From contig JANTQA010000023.1 of assembly GCA_027625915.1 (NCBI GenBank), forward strand, positions 5,952,001 to 6,016,000: a DNA stretch of 64,000 nt, in the 5' to 3' direction. The position numbers were made by a program, and so were the translations under genes. Positions 1 through 11,325 of the stretch are shown one piece after another (position 1 is the first letter of the stretch; each line of letters begins with the position of its first letter). This stretch comes from Anaeramoeba flamelloides (taxonomy: Eukaryota; Metamonada; Anaeramoebidae). The notes below the pieces were generated by a model, which did not search any database, had not been told where the DNA came from, and worked only from the letters and a program-made list of their open reading frames with translations.

Positions 1-160
1 AATATTTTTAATAATTGAAGTTATCTATTATAATATAAAAATTTCGATTTTAATATTCAGTTCTATACTCAAGAGATATTTATTTTTCGTCTAAAAATAA
101 AAGAAAAAGAAATAAAAAAAACGGTTAAAAAAAATTGGGACATTTATTTTGAAAGAAGCA
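1..160. repeat. Dispersed repeat end, inverted copy near 8.2 kb
   Basis: Bases about 10-155 match, in inverted orientation, about 8195-8345. Shared words include AGTTATCTATTATAATA, AATATTCAGTTCTATACTCAA split by a few changes, and GGNCATTTATTNTGAAA. A third short match to the last word lies at 437-463. The two copies bracket 8 kb that includes two genes, but a third copy inside argues for a dispersed family and not for the ends of one large element. Confidence 0.5.
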
Positions 161-185
161 TTACATAAAAAATAGAAAATTTATA

Positions 186-312
186 AAATTAGTAAAACCC
201 ATTTATCAATTCTCCTTCCATTTGAAAAACTAAATCTAATCTCTTTTTCATATTTGAAACCAATTTTTTCGTTAATTCATCTGTTACTTCTTTCCAATTT
301 TTCATTTTCATT
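186..312 (-). other. Exon-like segment, possible last exon
   Basis: On the minus strand a run of TTTTTTCAACAG (a good 3' splice site) is followed by an open frame of about 45 codons ending in a TAA at about 186. It contains a helix-like stretch beginning NWKEVTDELTKKLVSNMKK and ends in ELINGFY. It lies downstream of the gamma-glutamyl hydrolase gene on the same strand, so it could be that gene's last exon. I cannot show homology to the hydrolase C-terminus, and the exon that should join them was not found. It may belong to another gene. Confidence 0.3.
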
Positions 313-473
313 TTCCATTTTAACAAAACACTGTTGAAAAAATAAAAAAGAGAAAAAATGATTTATTTGCAAACTTTTCATTGTGTGGGGAAAAACTTCC
401 AAACAATACAAAAGCAATTCAAAATTCAAATGTAACATGGACCATTTATTATGAAATTTAGTTGATATATATT

Positions 474-719
474 TTTTTTTAGAAGGTCAGAATTAAAACT
501 GTTTTGAAAGTTTTCTGTTTTCATAAAGTGTGGACTTTTTTTAAAAAAAGTACTTTTCTTCCCACCTCAACCTCTACCACCACTATATTTAAAGATTGAT
601 TACTCACTTTTTTAAAACAAAAAATTTTCATAAAGTTTTAATTGGGAAAATATCTACTACTTTTTGAAAATAGAAAACTTTCAAAAAAGTTTTAATTCTG
701 ACCTTCTAAAAAAAAAAAA
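474..719. mobile_element. MITE-like inverted-repeat element, ~245 bp
   Basis: The left end carries AGAAGGTCAGAATTAAAACT at about 481-500, and the right end its reverse complement at about 690-709. The arms extend inward with TTTTGAAAGTTTTCT and its complement. The element is bounded by a T tract on the left and an A tract on the right. No coding potential is visible inside, so it is a short non-autonomous inverted-repeat element. A smaller palindrome (TACTCACTTTTTT ... AAAAAAGTGAGTA, 722-774) directly follows it. It lies 3' of the gamma-glutamyl hydrolase first exon and may sit in its intron. Confidence 0.6.
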
Positions 720-1179
720 AATACTCACTTTTTTCAAATCGAAAACTTTCAAAAAGTTTTAAAAAAGTGAGTACTTTTTTAAAATGGCTATAATCAATGG
801 AAATTTTTTTATACTTCATTTTCATTCTTCTTTTTTTTATTTCTCCTCTAAAATTTCAAGGAAATAGATTGTAATTTGTGATCTCGATTTATTTATTTGG
901 TTCTTTTTTGTTGTGTGTTTGTGGAAGAAAGGTGTTTGGTAAACTAAGAATCCTAAATGAAAGGATTTGTTTTAAAAAATGAAAATTTTAACCTATTTTA
1001 TAAATTTGAATAAAATTAATTTCCAAAATGAAAAAATTCTGAAGGAAAAAAAAAAAAATACAAAAACATGCACAAATATTCTCGTTTCAACATTTTCCAC
1101 GAATTATGAAGTAATATTTGAAAATACATCAAGACACAAACTCAAAAAACAAAAGAAAAGATCAGAGAATAAAACTTAC

Positions 1180-1914
1180 TTCGTCCCCCCATTCAAATAA
1201 ATTTTTTTCAGGATGGAATTGGACACCATAAATTGGGTATTGATAACCTTCAAAGGAAGATACAAATTTGTTTCCCTTTCTACCCTTATTCCAAGAGATC
1301 ATACGCATAAAGCTATCCAATTTAGGTGAGTTAATGAAGGTTTCTGTTAAGACACCGTACATGTGGTTGTTAAAGGTCACATTTTCAGTTGTTAAAATTT
1401 GTTCAAGTTCAGATGTTAAGCCGCTCATTAGTCTTGAATCACCCCAGCCTTGGGTTTTGGACAATGGCAATGGTAAGTTTTCTGCATCAACTTTGGATAA
1501 GAGATCGGAGTTCTCTGATGCGAGAATGGACAAAATTTCAAAGCCCAAACACGTTCCCCACAAAGGGAAATATGTTCCTTCTTTATTCTTTTTAATCACC
1601 TCATTATAAATGGTTTCGATTGTTGCCTTAAAAGGATCTTCGTTCAGATCAACACCACCACCAGGGAACAAGACTCCATTGACATGGCTTAAGATATCAA
1701 GGATTTCAGTTTCGGTGCTATCGTATTTGATTGGGTATGCCCTTCCACCTGAAGACTCGATCCATTTGACATACGAGGCTGCAATGTACTGGCCCTTAAG
1801 TGGATCTAAAGCATGGCTGTTTGGTTCTGTTAAAATCCCAATAATGGGTCGGTTGTTTACACAAAATATTAGTGGTAAAAGAACTAAAAGAACTAAGTAA
1901 AATAGTTTTTGCAT
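1180..1914 (-). CDS. GGH: Gamma-glutamyl hydrolase (peptidase C26), first exon; 3' end unresolved
   Basis: The visible exon encodes 245 residues starting at the only upstream Met. Residues 1-19 form a hydrophobic signal peptide, which suggests entry to the secretory or lysosomal pathway. The body is a class I glutamine-amidotransferase-like fold. PIIGILTEP (23-31) and the FPGGG turn (83-87) are present. The nucleophile Cys122 sits in WGTCLGFE, FNNHMYG is at 181-187, and His234 with Glu236 sit in VQFHPEK. These match the Cys-His pair of GGH enzymes, which cleave poly-gamma-glutamate tails from folates. The reading frame reaches FEWGDE followed by a consensus GTAAGT donor at 1179, so the family's last 50-60 residues should lie in downstream exon(s). 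I could not identify them securely; 186-312 is a weak candidate. Without splicing the frame stops at 1162 after five more codons. Confidence 0.9.
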
Positions 1915-3424
1915 TTTTAATGGGAAAACAAGAAAAAATGAATATTTTTTTTTTTTCCATTAACGACGTAGTTTATTGTAAAGTTATTTCTTCTTGTTTT
2001 TAATTGTTTTTTTTGACAAAATCTGGTGATTTACAATTTTGTTGGAGTTTACTTTGTTGAATATTTTCAAAACAAATCTTTGATGATACTGAAAAAATCA
2101 AAAAGAGATTCTGAAATATTTTGTTGATTGTGCCTTTTTTGACAAATTTTTTAATCAAAGTTTTCATTTCTTCAAAGATCAAATAGGAAAGTTAAATTAG
2201 ACACCAGTCAATATACCCTTTAAAGGGACGAGAAAACAAAAAAAAATCTTCTTGTAAATTTCAGATCAAATTCTCAAAAAATTTACAGTTGATTGGGATT
2301 GAAAAACTCTAAAAAAAAGAATGGTAAAGAGTAAATTCTTTTAAATGGTATTTTCAGAAACGGACTATTGTTTAAAAGTCTGGTCCTCTATTTTTCAGCA
2401 ATATTGTAAAGTTCAAAATACTGCATATTTTCGAATTATGGTAAAAAAAATTCATTTCTGTGATAACGAACGAAACCTTATTGTGTGTGAAGAAAGTTTA
2501 CAAAAATATACTTTAACAATAAAGTCACTCAGTTTAGGTCTAAAAAAATATAAAAAATCTACTTAATTTCAAAAGAATTAAATAACTATTTAAAACTTGA
2601 AAAAAAAATATAATTTTTTGATTCAAAGAACAGTTCAAATCATTTTTTCCTATTGTTTAATAAAAAAACGCATAGTGAAAAATGACATAACCAATCTAAT
2701 TATCAAATTACTAAAAATATATTTCTTAAAACTTTGAGAATTCAATTTATAATCGAAAGTAATACTTTTTAATTTGATTCTTTTTAATCAGTAATTATTA
2801 AACTAACCTTAATTCTTTTAGTGGGTTATTGGCAACCCAAAGGTTAAAAGTATCAATAGGGTTTTCGATTATTTCTCTAATTTTTTGAAGATTAACCAAA
2901 CAAATAAATAGTTTTAAATAAATAAAATTAATAAAAAAATAATTAATAGATATTATCAAATAACTGATTTTAATACTCAGGGTTCCTTGTTTATAATCTG
3001 GCTATTTGAAAAAGAATATTGTCTAATATTTTAGATTTCAAGAAATTTATAAAAATATTTGTAAAAAAAAATAAATGAAATGATTAATTATTTTAGACCT
3101 TCAAGGATTCTATATTTGATTTATTTTCTTGGAATATTGTTAAAATAAGATTAAAATTTCGAGTACCATTTTTTTATAAAAACTCTCTGACATTATTAAA
3201 AGTGAGATTGTATTTTAATAAAAATTGGATGAAAAATTTTTCTTTTTCTATTTCATATCCAAAAATCCAAAAAGCGTAAGATATTTTTATTAAAATTTAA
3301 TTGGAAAAAAATAAACATCTTTTAAAAAAAAATAATTTATACTCTCAAATTGAAAAATGAGTTTGGTTTATCTGGTTTAATCGGATTATTATGTAAAATA
3401 ATGACTTGATTATATCCCCCCCCC

Positions 3425-3459
<35 letters not shown>

Positions 3460-4309
3460 AGGAACAAAAGAAAAATAATTTTCAGAAAGTATCAATCAAA
3501 CTTACAATACAAATTCCTTTATCCTGGTTAAATAAATACATGATTATTTTTCAAAGAATTGTTTATACAATTAATTTTAAGTAAAAATAACCTTGATGTT
3601 TTTAGTTTGAAATTTTTGATATTTAAACTGAAAAAAGCTAAAAAACTCTATATTTTTATGATTTCGGAAATGTTCTTTTTAGTTGTTTGTTATAGTTTAT
3701 ATATTGATATATCATTTATACGTTTAACAAAATTTTAAAAATAGAGGATAAATCAGTCAAATAAATTGATTTTAGAAAACTTAATTTCATTAAAAATATT
3801 ATCATTAATGTAATTATCACCATTTGCTAATATTTATTCACCCTTTCAATTAAAAATTGCAAATCATCATTTCAAAATACTCTATTTCACACACTTATTT
3901 TTTAGTTTTTTAACAATACAGCCTTAACAATAAACCTTAAACCAAATCTTTAATCATTGATCATCGAAAAAAATTGTTCTTCAATTGTATTTTCAATAAT
4001 GTATAATTATCATGAAATAACTAAGATTATGAAAATTTTTTTACATAAACTATTTAGAAAGTATACCAAAAATAATTATTTTACAATGGGCTATTTTGTA
4101 ATATTTATTGTTATGACTATTAGAATTTTTTACTTGAATTAGTAAAAATATTTTTCTAAATATTTAAAAAATTGAGAAATAATAATAAAGCTATTCATCT
4201 ACACAATCTTAGAACTATAATTAACTTATCGAAATCATTACAATCATTTTATTAATTATTGAATAAAAATAATCAAATTTAAAAAGTAATTCTTAATCTT
4301 ATATGTTGG

Positions 4310-4740
4310 GGTTGCCCAGGTTTTAAAAAAGTATTTTTGGAGAAGTTTTAATTTTATAATTTTTATGTTTTTTTAAATATTTTTTGGTTCAATAAAAACG
4401 AGAAAATTGTTTCTGAAATTTCCAACCAGTAAAGAAATTAATTTTTTTTCAAGTTTTAAATAATTATTAGATTTTTTTTGTATTAAGTTTATTTTTTCAA
4501 TGATCCATTTCAATAATTTGTTTTATTATTTTTCAAGTGTATTTTAATATACTTACTTCATCAAATAATAAGATTTTTTTCTTTCCCAATAAAAATATTT
4601 TTTATTAAATAATTTGAAAATAGGTTGAATTTTGGACTTTTTGAAAATGGTAAAAAGAAAGAAACTTCTTAAATCAATAATTCATTTATGGAATATTTTT
4701 CATAATGGTTTTGTATTAGACTAATAATATTTTTGACTTT
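4310..4740. repeat. Dispersed repeat, second copy at 22.5 kb
   Basis: Direct repeat of about 22515-22960. Shared words include AAAAAAGTATTTT followed by GGAGAA, TTCAATAAAAA with a GAAAAATTG-like continuation, and TCACAAATAATAAGATTT-like sequence with small changes. Copies are diverged by substitutions and indels. No terminal repeats or coding potential were recognised. Confidence 0.45.
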
Positions 4741-5079
4741 TTTAATTTTAGTATTTTTTTTTCTGAAATTTTAAATCTAAAGAAGCAGAATATATTTAAT
4801 CTTTTTCTAACCCATTGTATGAAATAACACCAAGTAAAGAAAGAACTTGATATATTAAATATTACATATCAAAACAAGAAAGAAATCATTTTTTCATTTT
4901 ATTTTTACAAGAAAATTTTTTACTAATTGTTGTGATTTCCATTTTTCAATTAGACCCTTAATCAAAAAAAAAAAAAAAAAAACAAAAAGCAATACTCTAA
5001 TCCAAAAATTGATATTTCAAAATCAATATCATGTTTTATTCTTCTCTTGTTAAAATAGAATTGCGAATTCACTAATCAA

Positions 5080-5420
5080 TAACAGATCTAAGAATAAACT
5101 AATTTTAGAAGTAATATCCATGATTTTTTGAGAAAAATTTAAATTATAAATTGAATTCAATTTAAATTTTCCTAATTTTTTAAATTTTCTCAATTTTAGT
5201 TTTTTTTTTCTTTACCAAAAACTTTCTCAAAAGATTCCACAATTGTTTTGAGAAAAAATTCACATTTGATCCTTCATTTTTAGAATTTCTTTTTTAAGAA
5301 TAAATCTTTAATTACTCAACACCATAGTTAGTGTTTATTGCCATTTTTATTGATTTTTCAACGTATATGTCTTCTTTGAATAACTTTAAATATAACTTTT
5401 ATTTTTAAACACATATTAAA
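5080..5420. repeat. Diverged partial copy of MITE family B
   Basis: Resembles the elements at 9094-9532 and 32862-33336 in its central part. It has a TTTGATCCTTCATTTTTAG-like word and then GTATATGTCTTCTTTGAA where the others have GTATAGGTCTTC or GTATCGGTCTTC. The terminal repeats are not recognisable here, so it is an old or truncated copy. Confidence 0.4.
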
Positions 5421-5479
5421 AACATCTTGTCTGGGGTTTTTTTTTGACAGAAGTGTAAATTAAAGAAAAATTCTTAAAT

Positions 5480-5700
5480 ATTCTTTTAATTCCATCAATT
5501 TGTAAAAACCAAAATAATTAGGAACGACGCTTTAAATTTTTTAATTTTTTCATTTTCCTTTTTTTAATTGTTTGCAAATATATTAGATTAAGATAATTCC
5601 CACACCTCTTTTTCTTTAAATATTAAACTATTTAGTTAAAGAAATGCTTTTAATAATTCAAATTCCATATAAGCAGAAACGATAAAATTGGTAACACAGA
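5480..5700. repeat. Fragment of the ~970 bp dispersed repeat family
   Basis: The word TCCATCAATTTGTAAAAACC (5490-5509) followed by AAAATAATTA is shared exactly with 25760-25790. Bases about 5600-5670 resemble the outer end of the same family but in the opposite orientation. This looks like a rearranged or mosaic fragment. Confidence 0.45.
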
Positions 5701-6499
5701 TCTACTCCATCAATGTAAAACAATTGAAAAACTTGTTTTAAATGTAAAAGGATACTGAGTAGGTAATTTTACTAACAATATTATTCAACTTATTTTTTAC
5801 TTTGTTTTAAAATAAAAACAATGTCCAAAAATTAGATTTATTAATAGAATCAAAATAGAATCCGAAAAATCAATAAAACCAAAATATAAACAGATAAATT
5901 TTCCTAAATTTGGGATTTTTAATTGTCACATTAGGAAATTTGAGTTGTTTCGGATTTTTTGATACTATAATTTTTCTTATTCATTTGAAATTGGCTTTAA
6001 GAATTTAACAATTGGTATTTATTCAGCTTTAAACAGTTTCAGATTCCAGATATCTTTATTGTATAGTGAAAAATAAGAAGAAAAGCATTTGAAAACTTTT
6101 CATTTTGCTGACATTTTACAATTAAAAAAGGATTTGTCAATTTTTTAGGATTGTAACATTATTTTTAATTGATTTACAGAGTAGAATTAAATATTTAAAA
6201 TGGTGTGGTTGTTCTTTAAACCCTTTTTTTTTTTTTCAATTTCAAAATTTGAACATTAAATAAATCACATTTGCTTTCGAAAAGTATTACCAAAAAAGTT
6301 TTTAATTTCTTTCTAACATTTTGGTCTACTTGGGTCTTTCATCAATTTTACAGAAACTTTTAAAAACTATTTTGAAATACTTTTTCAAAAATGACTCTCC
6401 AAATAAAGATGCTTGAACAAAAGAGAAATAATCTAAAATCATTTTCAGTTTGATTAATGCAATAAAATTCACACAAATAAAGAACAAAAACAAGAAATA

Positions 6500-7228
6500 T
6501 TAAAGAAGTTCGTCCTCTTGTGAGACTGTTGTATATGAAGCAATGGCCTTTTTAGTTTCTAATGGCGCATATTTTTGAGAAATTTCCTTCTTTTCTTTGG
6601 ATCTCATGGTATAAGCCAATGAGCCCGCCAACAAGCCAACTGCTAATCCCACGAATAATGCCCTCACGATTGAAAACTTTAAATCATAGTACGCGTCTTC
6701 GGAGTCTTCAATATCTACAACGCCAACTATTGATCCTACTATCAAACCGACAAAGATTGCAAGTGCAATAATAAGAATGATTTGTGATTTGAGTATTCGA
6801 GGTAAAAGCATCGAAGGGCCATCTTTCCTTTTGAATAGTTTGTCGAATTTGGGTGAAGAATAAATTTCCATCGCTACAAAAACAAGCACAAAGGATAACG
6901 CGATGGCGATCAGAATATAAGAAAAAATTCTTAAATTATGGGATGCTTTAAACCACCATCCTTGATCAGGGAACCAACAAAATATTCCAGCAACAAAGAT
7001 ATAGATCGTAACAAATAGCAAGCAGTTGCTCCGAAATTTGGTCGCAGTTTTTCTCAGTTCGATAAAATACATTAAAAATACTAATGATAAGGCTAAAAAA
7101 GTGATTGCAAACAAAATTGAAAAGATTCGGAAATAAGTGATCTCGATTAATGAATCCGCAATAATGATAGAGAAAACCAGCCCCAAGAAACCACAAACAA
7201 GTGTTGACATTAGAAGATCCTTTGACAT
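6500..7228 (-). CDS. Six-helix membrane protein of unknown function
   Basis: The predicted protein is 242 residues. The start is the ATG at 7228, because the open frame above it lacks another ATG and a TTTATTTTCAG acceptor sits just upstream, so an intron in the 5' leader is likely. Six hydrophobic segments are visible, at roughly residues 6-27, 33-57, 66-84, 97-120, 145-168 and 190-210. They are separated by short basic or polar loops. The last loop before helix 6 is acidic (DIEDSEDAYYD). The C-terminal 35 residues are hydrophilic and carry YAPL, which fits the YxxPhi sorting signal, and end in EDELL, which resembles an acidic dileucine signal without the strictly required upstream acid. This suggests an endosomal or lysosomal membrane protein. 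I do not recognise the family. No introns are apparent in the coding part. Confidence 0.7.
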   Translation of the reverse strand: MSKDLLMSTLVCGFLGLVFSIIIADSLIEITYFRIFSILFAITFLALSLVFLMYFIELRKTATKFRSNCLLFVTIYIFVAGIFCWFPDQGWWFKASHNLRIFSYILIAIALSFVLVFVAMEIYSSPKFDKLFKRKDGPSMLLPRILKSQIILIIALAIFVGLIVGSIVGVVDIEDSEDAYYDLKFSIVRALFVGLAVGLLAGSLAYTMRSKEKKEISQKYAPLETKKAIASYTTVSQEDELL

Positions 7229-8194
7229 TGGTTGCTTTTTGAAATGCAATTGTGAAACAATTTGTCTGAAAATAAATTTCAGTTGTTTTGTGCAAAACCA
7301 AAATTGAGAAAAAATGATTAAAAAGTTCAATTTTGAAGATTAATGGTTTTATTTTGAATTAGTATGATTGTATTGATATTTAATAACAATTTATTTAAGA
7401 TTATACTTGTTTATTCACTGTTATCATCAAATATAGAAAATATCAATATTTGTATTGAAAAAAATCCATGTAATAATAATAATCCCAAATATTATTATTA
7501 ATTGTTAATATTCATAACATTGTTGTAAAATTGTGAATATTTTGACCCAATTCCTTTTTTTTAAGAAGGAATTTTTTAATTATAACTCACCCATTTATTA
7601 GAATGATGATTAATGAAATCACACTTGTTTAAAACACCTTTCAATTCACCAAAAAACAAGAATAAAAATTCTCATTTTCCAAACTTATATCAAATCTCTA
7701 TAAAAATCTTTGGTTTTTGAAACAAAGTAGATCTTCTTTACAGTTATCAAACAATTACTTGAGGACACCTATACAAACCTTACTTTAAATAAGCTTTAGG
7801 TGTGTTTATTACTGGGTTTATAAAAAATGTATTTAGTTATAAAAAAGGTTTGATTTAAAATAAAAAAAAAATTATTAAGCAATTAAACAGCAATTTTCAT
7901 CATATTAACAATTAAAAATGCTTGCCACGTATTTTATTCAATACGATATACTAAATAGAAACTTCTGTATAATTTTTTTAAAAGGTTTATACAAATTTAA
8001 AATTCAATTTGATTATTTCATTTTTTGAACAAATAAAAGAAAGATATTCTGAAATTTCATTACTAAGATCAATGAATCTAAAAATACCAATCATTATATC
8101 AATTTTTAAATCAAATTTTATCTATAGTTAAAGATTAAATCTCAATTTTAAAACCAAATTTCATGACTTGTTTTAATATTTTTAAATAAACTAA

Positions 8195-8345
8195 ATTTCA
8201 TAATAAATGGCCTAATTTTTTATTATTTTTTTTTTTTTTTTTTTTTATTTTATTTTGAGATGAAAAGTAATAATTTATTGAGTATAGAACTGAATATTAA
8301 AATACTAATTTTGTTATTATAATAGATAACTTTAATTTATGAAAA
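8195..8345. repeat. Inverted copy of the window-start repeat
   Basis: Reverse complement of about 10-155. TTGAGTATAGAACTGAATAT and TATAATAGATAACTT are the clearest matching words. A T tract of about 20 bases (8227-8247) interrupts the similarity. Confidence 0.5.
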
Positions 8346-8529
8346 TATTTATTTTTAAAATTTGATTTTTAATTGGCCAAATATTTTGAAATGGAGTTTA
8401 TATCGAAATAAAACAATAAATTTATTCATAATACTTGGTCAATATTCTTAATGAATAGTGGACTTAATTTTAATTAATAATTTTTAATTATTTATAATAA
8501 TTCAGGCTCTAGCACCCGGTTTGATTATA

Positions 8530-8723
8530 CAATCAGTTCAGTTTCTAGTACACAAACTTTCAAGGAAATTTAATACATAACGCAATCTTAAATTCAATCA
8601 CATTTTTTGGAATTTTTGTTTTAACTTATTATTTTACTAGAATTTAAATGTTGTGTCTTAATTTGAGATTTTTTTGTCTCTTAATTTTCGTTGAAAGTTT
8701 TTCCCTTAAAAGTGGTACTGACT
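8530..8723. mobile_element. MITE family A, decayed copy
   Basis: The left end CAATCAGTTCAGTTTC and right end GTGGTACTGAC are diverged forms of the 21231-21426 element's termini. TA dinucleotides are adjacent on both sides. The subterminal words ACAAACTTTCAAGGAAATTTA and TTTTCGTTGAAAGTTTTTCC keep the inverted pairing. The internal TTATTTTACTAGAATTT is shared exactly with the 21 kb copy. It is non-coding, and older than that copy judging by mismatches. Confidence 0.7.
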
Positions 8724-9093
8724 ATAAAAAAAAGAAAATTTCTGAGTAAAATACTTTTCTCGTTTATTCAGTGGTCTTACAATAAAAAAATTAATTTAAA
8801 TTTGATTATTCATAAACAAATCCATTGATTTATGAATAATTCTTACAATAACAATAATAATTTTAAAAAATACAAAAAAAAAAAATATTCAAAAAAAAAT
8901 GTTAAAATGAATAATTATAATTATATTTTAATGATCAAAAAAAAAAAAAAAATGAATAAAATAGCAACTTGTAATTGTATCATTTTTATTTTTTCTTAGA
9001 ATTAAAATCTGTATTAAATATCAATTATACCATAAATTTATTTTCCAGCCAATTTCATTTGAAATATTGTATTTTTAACTTGATGAGATTTTA

Positions 9094-9532
9094 CATTGAT
9101 CTAAATGATTCGTGACATAAAGACTATAATCTGGGTTTCAAAAAATAATCACTGTTTTTATTTTTTATTTCAATTTAAAATATAATTTACTTTCCAATAA
9201 TATGCCTAGGGGTAAATTGATTTTGAAAGTAAACTCCTTGATGTTTTCAGTAAAATGTAAAATTATGAATGCAATTTGTTGAAAAGTTTTGATTTTTTTC
9301 AAGTTTTTTGAAAAATTAACTCCATTTTTTGTGATAAATTTTCCAATTTGATAATTTATTTTTAGTTATTCTTTTTAAATAATAGAACTTTTAGAAATCT
9401 ATATCTTATTTATTTCTGGTTTATTCTACAGCTCTTTAATCGTTTAATGTATCGGTCTTCTTTAAAAAAAAAACATACTTTTTAATTCGAAACAAGTGTT
9501 AAACTTTTCTGCTTGCATTATTTTGATAACTA
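9094..9532. mobile_element. MITE family B (Tc1/mariner-like ends), 439 bp
   Basis: It begins CATTGATCTAAATGATT and ends with GCATTATTTTGATAACTA, which pair as inverted repeats. TA lies on both sides (9092-9093 and 9533-9534), consistent with a TA target duplication. The interior aligns along its length with 32862-33336, sharing GTTTCAAAAAATAAT, GATAAATTTTCCAATTTGAT and TCGGTCTTC/TAGGTCTTC. There is no transposase frame, so it would depend on a Tc1/mariner enzyme elsewhere. Confidence 0.7.
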
Positions 9533-10283
9533 TAGATCAACAGGGGGTGCAAAGGGATATTTATATTTATAAGATATATATTTGTATTTTTTATTTAAAC
9601 TAAGAATCCTAAATCTAATAGATGGTTGATAATTGATGGAAAGGTTTAAAAACAAAAAATTATATCTCTTTAAAGGGTTAGCGTTTACCAAGGAGAAGTG
9701 TAAGATCAAAGTATATTGTTATTGGGTGTAAATAAAATTAGTACATCATTGTTTCATTGTCTCTAAAAAAGTCCATTAGTCGAATATTAATATTTGTTGA
9801 TCTGATCAATTAAAAATGATTCAATATATTAATAAAAATTCAACAATTTTTGAAAAAAATCTACATTTCACCCTAAATTTAAAGGCTGAATTATCAATAT
9901 TCAGACTAAAAAGTCATAAAATGTCCTTTTTATATAATATTGAAATGTAGATTAATAGTTTAAAAAATTCATTTTTTATAAAAAAATTAAATTATTAACC
10001 AAAAGATGTCTTTTCTCCAATTATTTCTGAAATCTTGGAAAAATATTGATATTATAAATAACTTTCTAAAAAGGGAACCAAACTAATCAGTATTTGGGTT
10101 TTTATGTTAATGATTATTGAGTTAATCTTTCAAATTAAAAAATAAAAAAAAATAGTTACTTTTGGAAGTTCTAAATCTGAATTATTAAATACTCGAATAC
10201 TGTTATTTTTGGTTTCAATTTTTGATTAAGAAAAGGAATTAAAAAAAAATTTTCCAAAATGAAATTTTCAATTGTGATCATTA

Positions 10284-10983
10284 CACTACAAGGAAAATTT
10301 AAATACCTAAAATTAAAGTTAGCCAAAACTATACATTGGATTTCAGTTATACTTCTTTTATCAATTATTTTTTCAAAGTTATGATAATTTTATGTAAAAA
10401 AAAAGGATAGCTTTTAAACTCATGAAAATCTGAATACCCCCCTTTTCAAAAATATCGACTTTTGTAAAAAATACCTATTTTTAGGGTATTTTTTTATTGG
10501 AAAAAGTTTTTTTGAATTAATTTTTGATTGAACATTAAGATTGAAAAACGAATAAATGTTAAAGTAATTTGCAGAAAACAATCAGGAATGTATATAAAAA
10601 CTCAAACATGGAAAAAAATAAAATGATAAAAAATATTCCAAAAACAGATAAATAATCAGATTTACAATTTAATTTAGCAATATCTTTTGATTGAAATATT
10701 TTGTGCTATTTTCAAATTGAAAAATATGTTTCCTTTTAGACTATTAAAAAAATACTTGAAAATTTATCTCTCTACTAAGTCAATTAAAAAATTCAAAAAT
10801 TTTACAATTAAAAATGAAAAAAATATTACTGAAAAATTTCATTTTTTTTTCAATTCCTATTAATATCTATTAAAGTTGTAAACCTCATTGAAAATTGTTA
10901 TGTATAATAATGTTTATTATATGAGTGTATTTCAAAAATACAAAATTTAGAGATTTTTTTTTGAAAAAATTTTCCTTGTAGTG
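10284..10983. mobile_element. CACTA-like non-autonomous element, 700 bp
   Basis: The left end CACTACAAGGAAAATTT (10284-10300) and right end AAATTTTCCTTGTAGTG (10967-10983) are exact inverted repeats of about 16-17 bp. CACTACAAG at both tips is the hallmark of CACTA (EnSpm) termini. I could not see matching 3 bp flanking duplications (TTA on the left, GTG on the right), so the family call rests on the terminal sequence alone. The interior shows no open frame and is A/T rich. Confidence 0.6.
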
Positions 10984-11325
10984 GTGTGTAGTAAAAAAAT
11001 GTAATTATTTCTTGTGAAATAATATTTTTAATAGATTTCTTAAAGCTATTTTATCGGTGTAACACTAATATCATTTACATCCCATTAGATCATACTTTGA
11101 TTATTGTAAAATCTAGAGCAACACTAATCACTTATATTGCAAATACCAGCCCCTAATTTGAAAATTTCAAATAAATAGTAACTGAATCATACAATTTCAT
11201 AATATACAACCCACCTTAAATTGTCCAAACAATAATAGATCTTGAAAAAGTTTTTATTTTTTTTAGAAAACTTTCAATCTCTTTTTTCCAAAAATACTCA
11301 TTCTTGGGTTTAAAATTCAATTGTA

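Larger units (their letters stand above)
1915..6499. other. Gene-poor AT-rich stretch
   Basis: No gene recognised. Two weak open frames exist. One is minus 2000-2182 (60 codons, ending in SPDFVKKNN). The other is plus 2345-2566 (73 codons, Cys-containing, including KIHFCDNERNLIVCEES). Their codon make-up looks less random than the surroundings, but I recognise neither and see no clean gene structure. There is a C9 run followed by about 36 A near 3418-3458. Repeats at 4310-4740, 5080-5420 and 5480-5700 are described separately. Confidence 0.5.
7229..11325. other. Gene-poor stretch rich in small transposable elements
   Basis: No protein gene seen. It holds a dispersed-repeat end (8195-8345), a decayed family A element (8530-8723), a family B element (9094-9532) and a CACTA-like element (10284-10983), each listed separately. 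Between them lie only A/T-rich sequence and homopolymers. Confidence 0.6.

Noticed and set aside
1162-1179. Unspliced end of the gamma-glutamyl hydrolase frame
   Set aside because: Reading on past GTAAGT adds only five residues before a stop and lacks the family's C-terminal helices. An intron is more likely.
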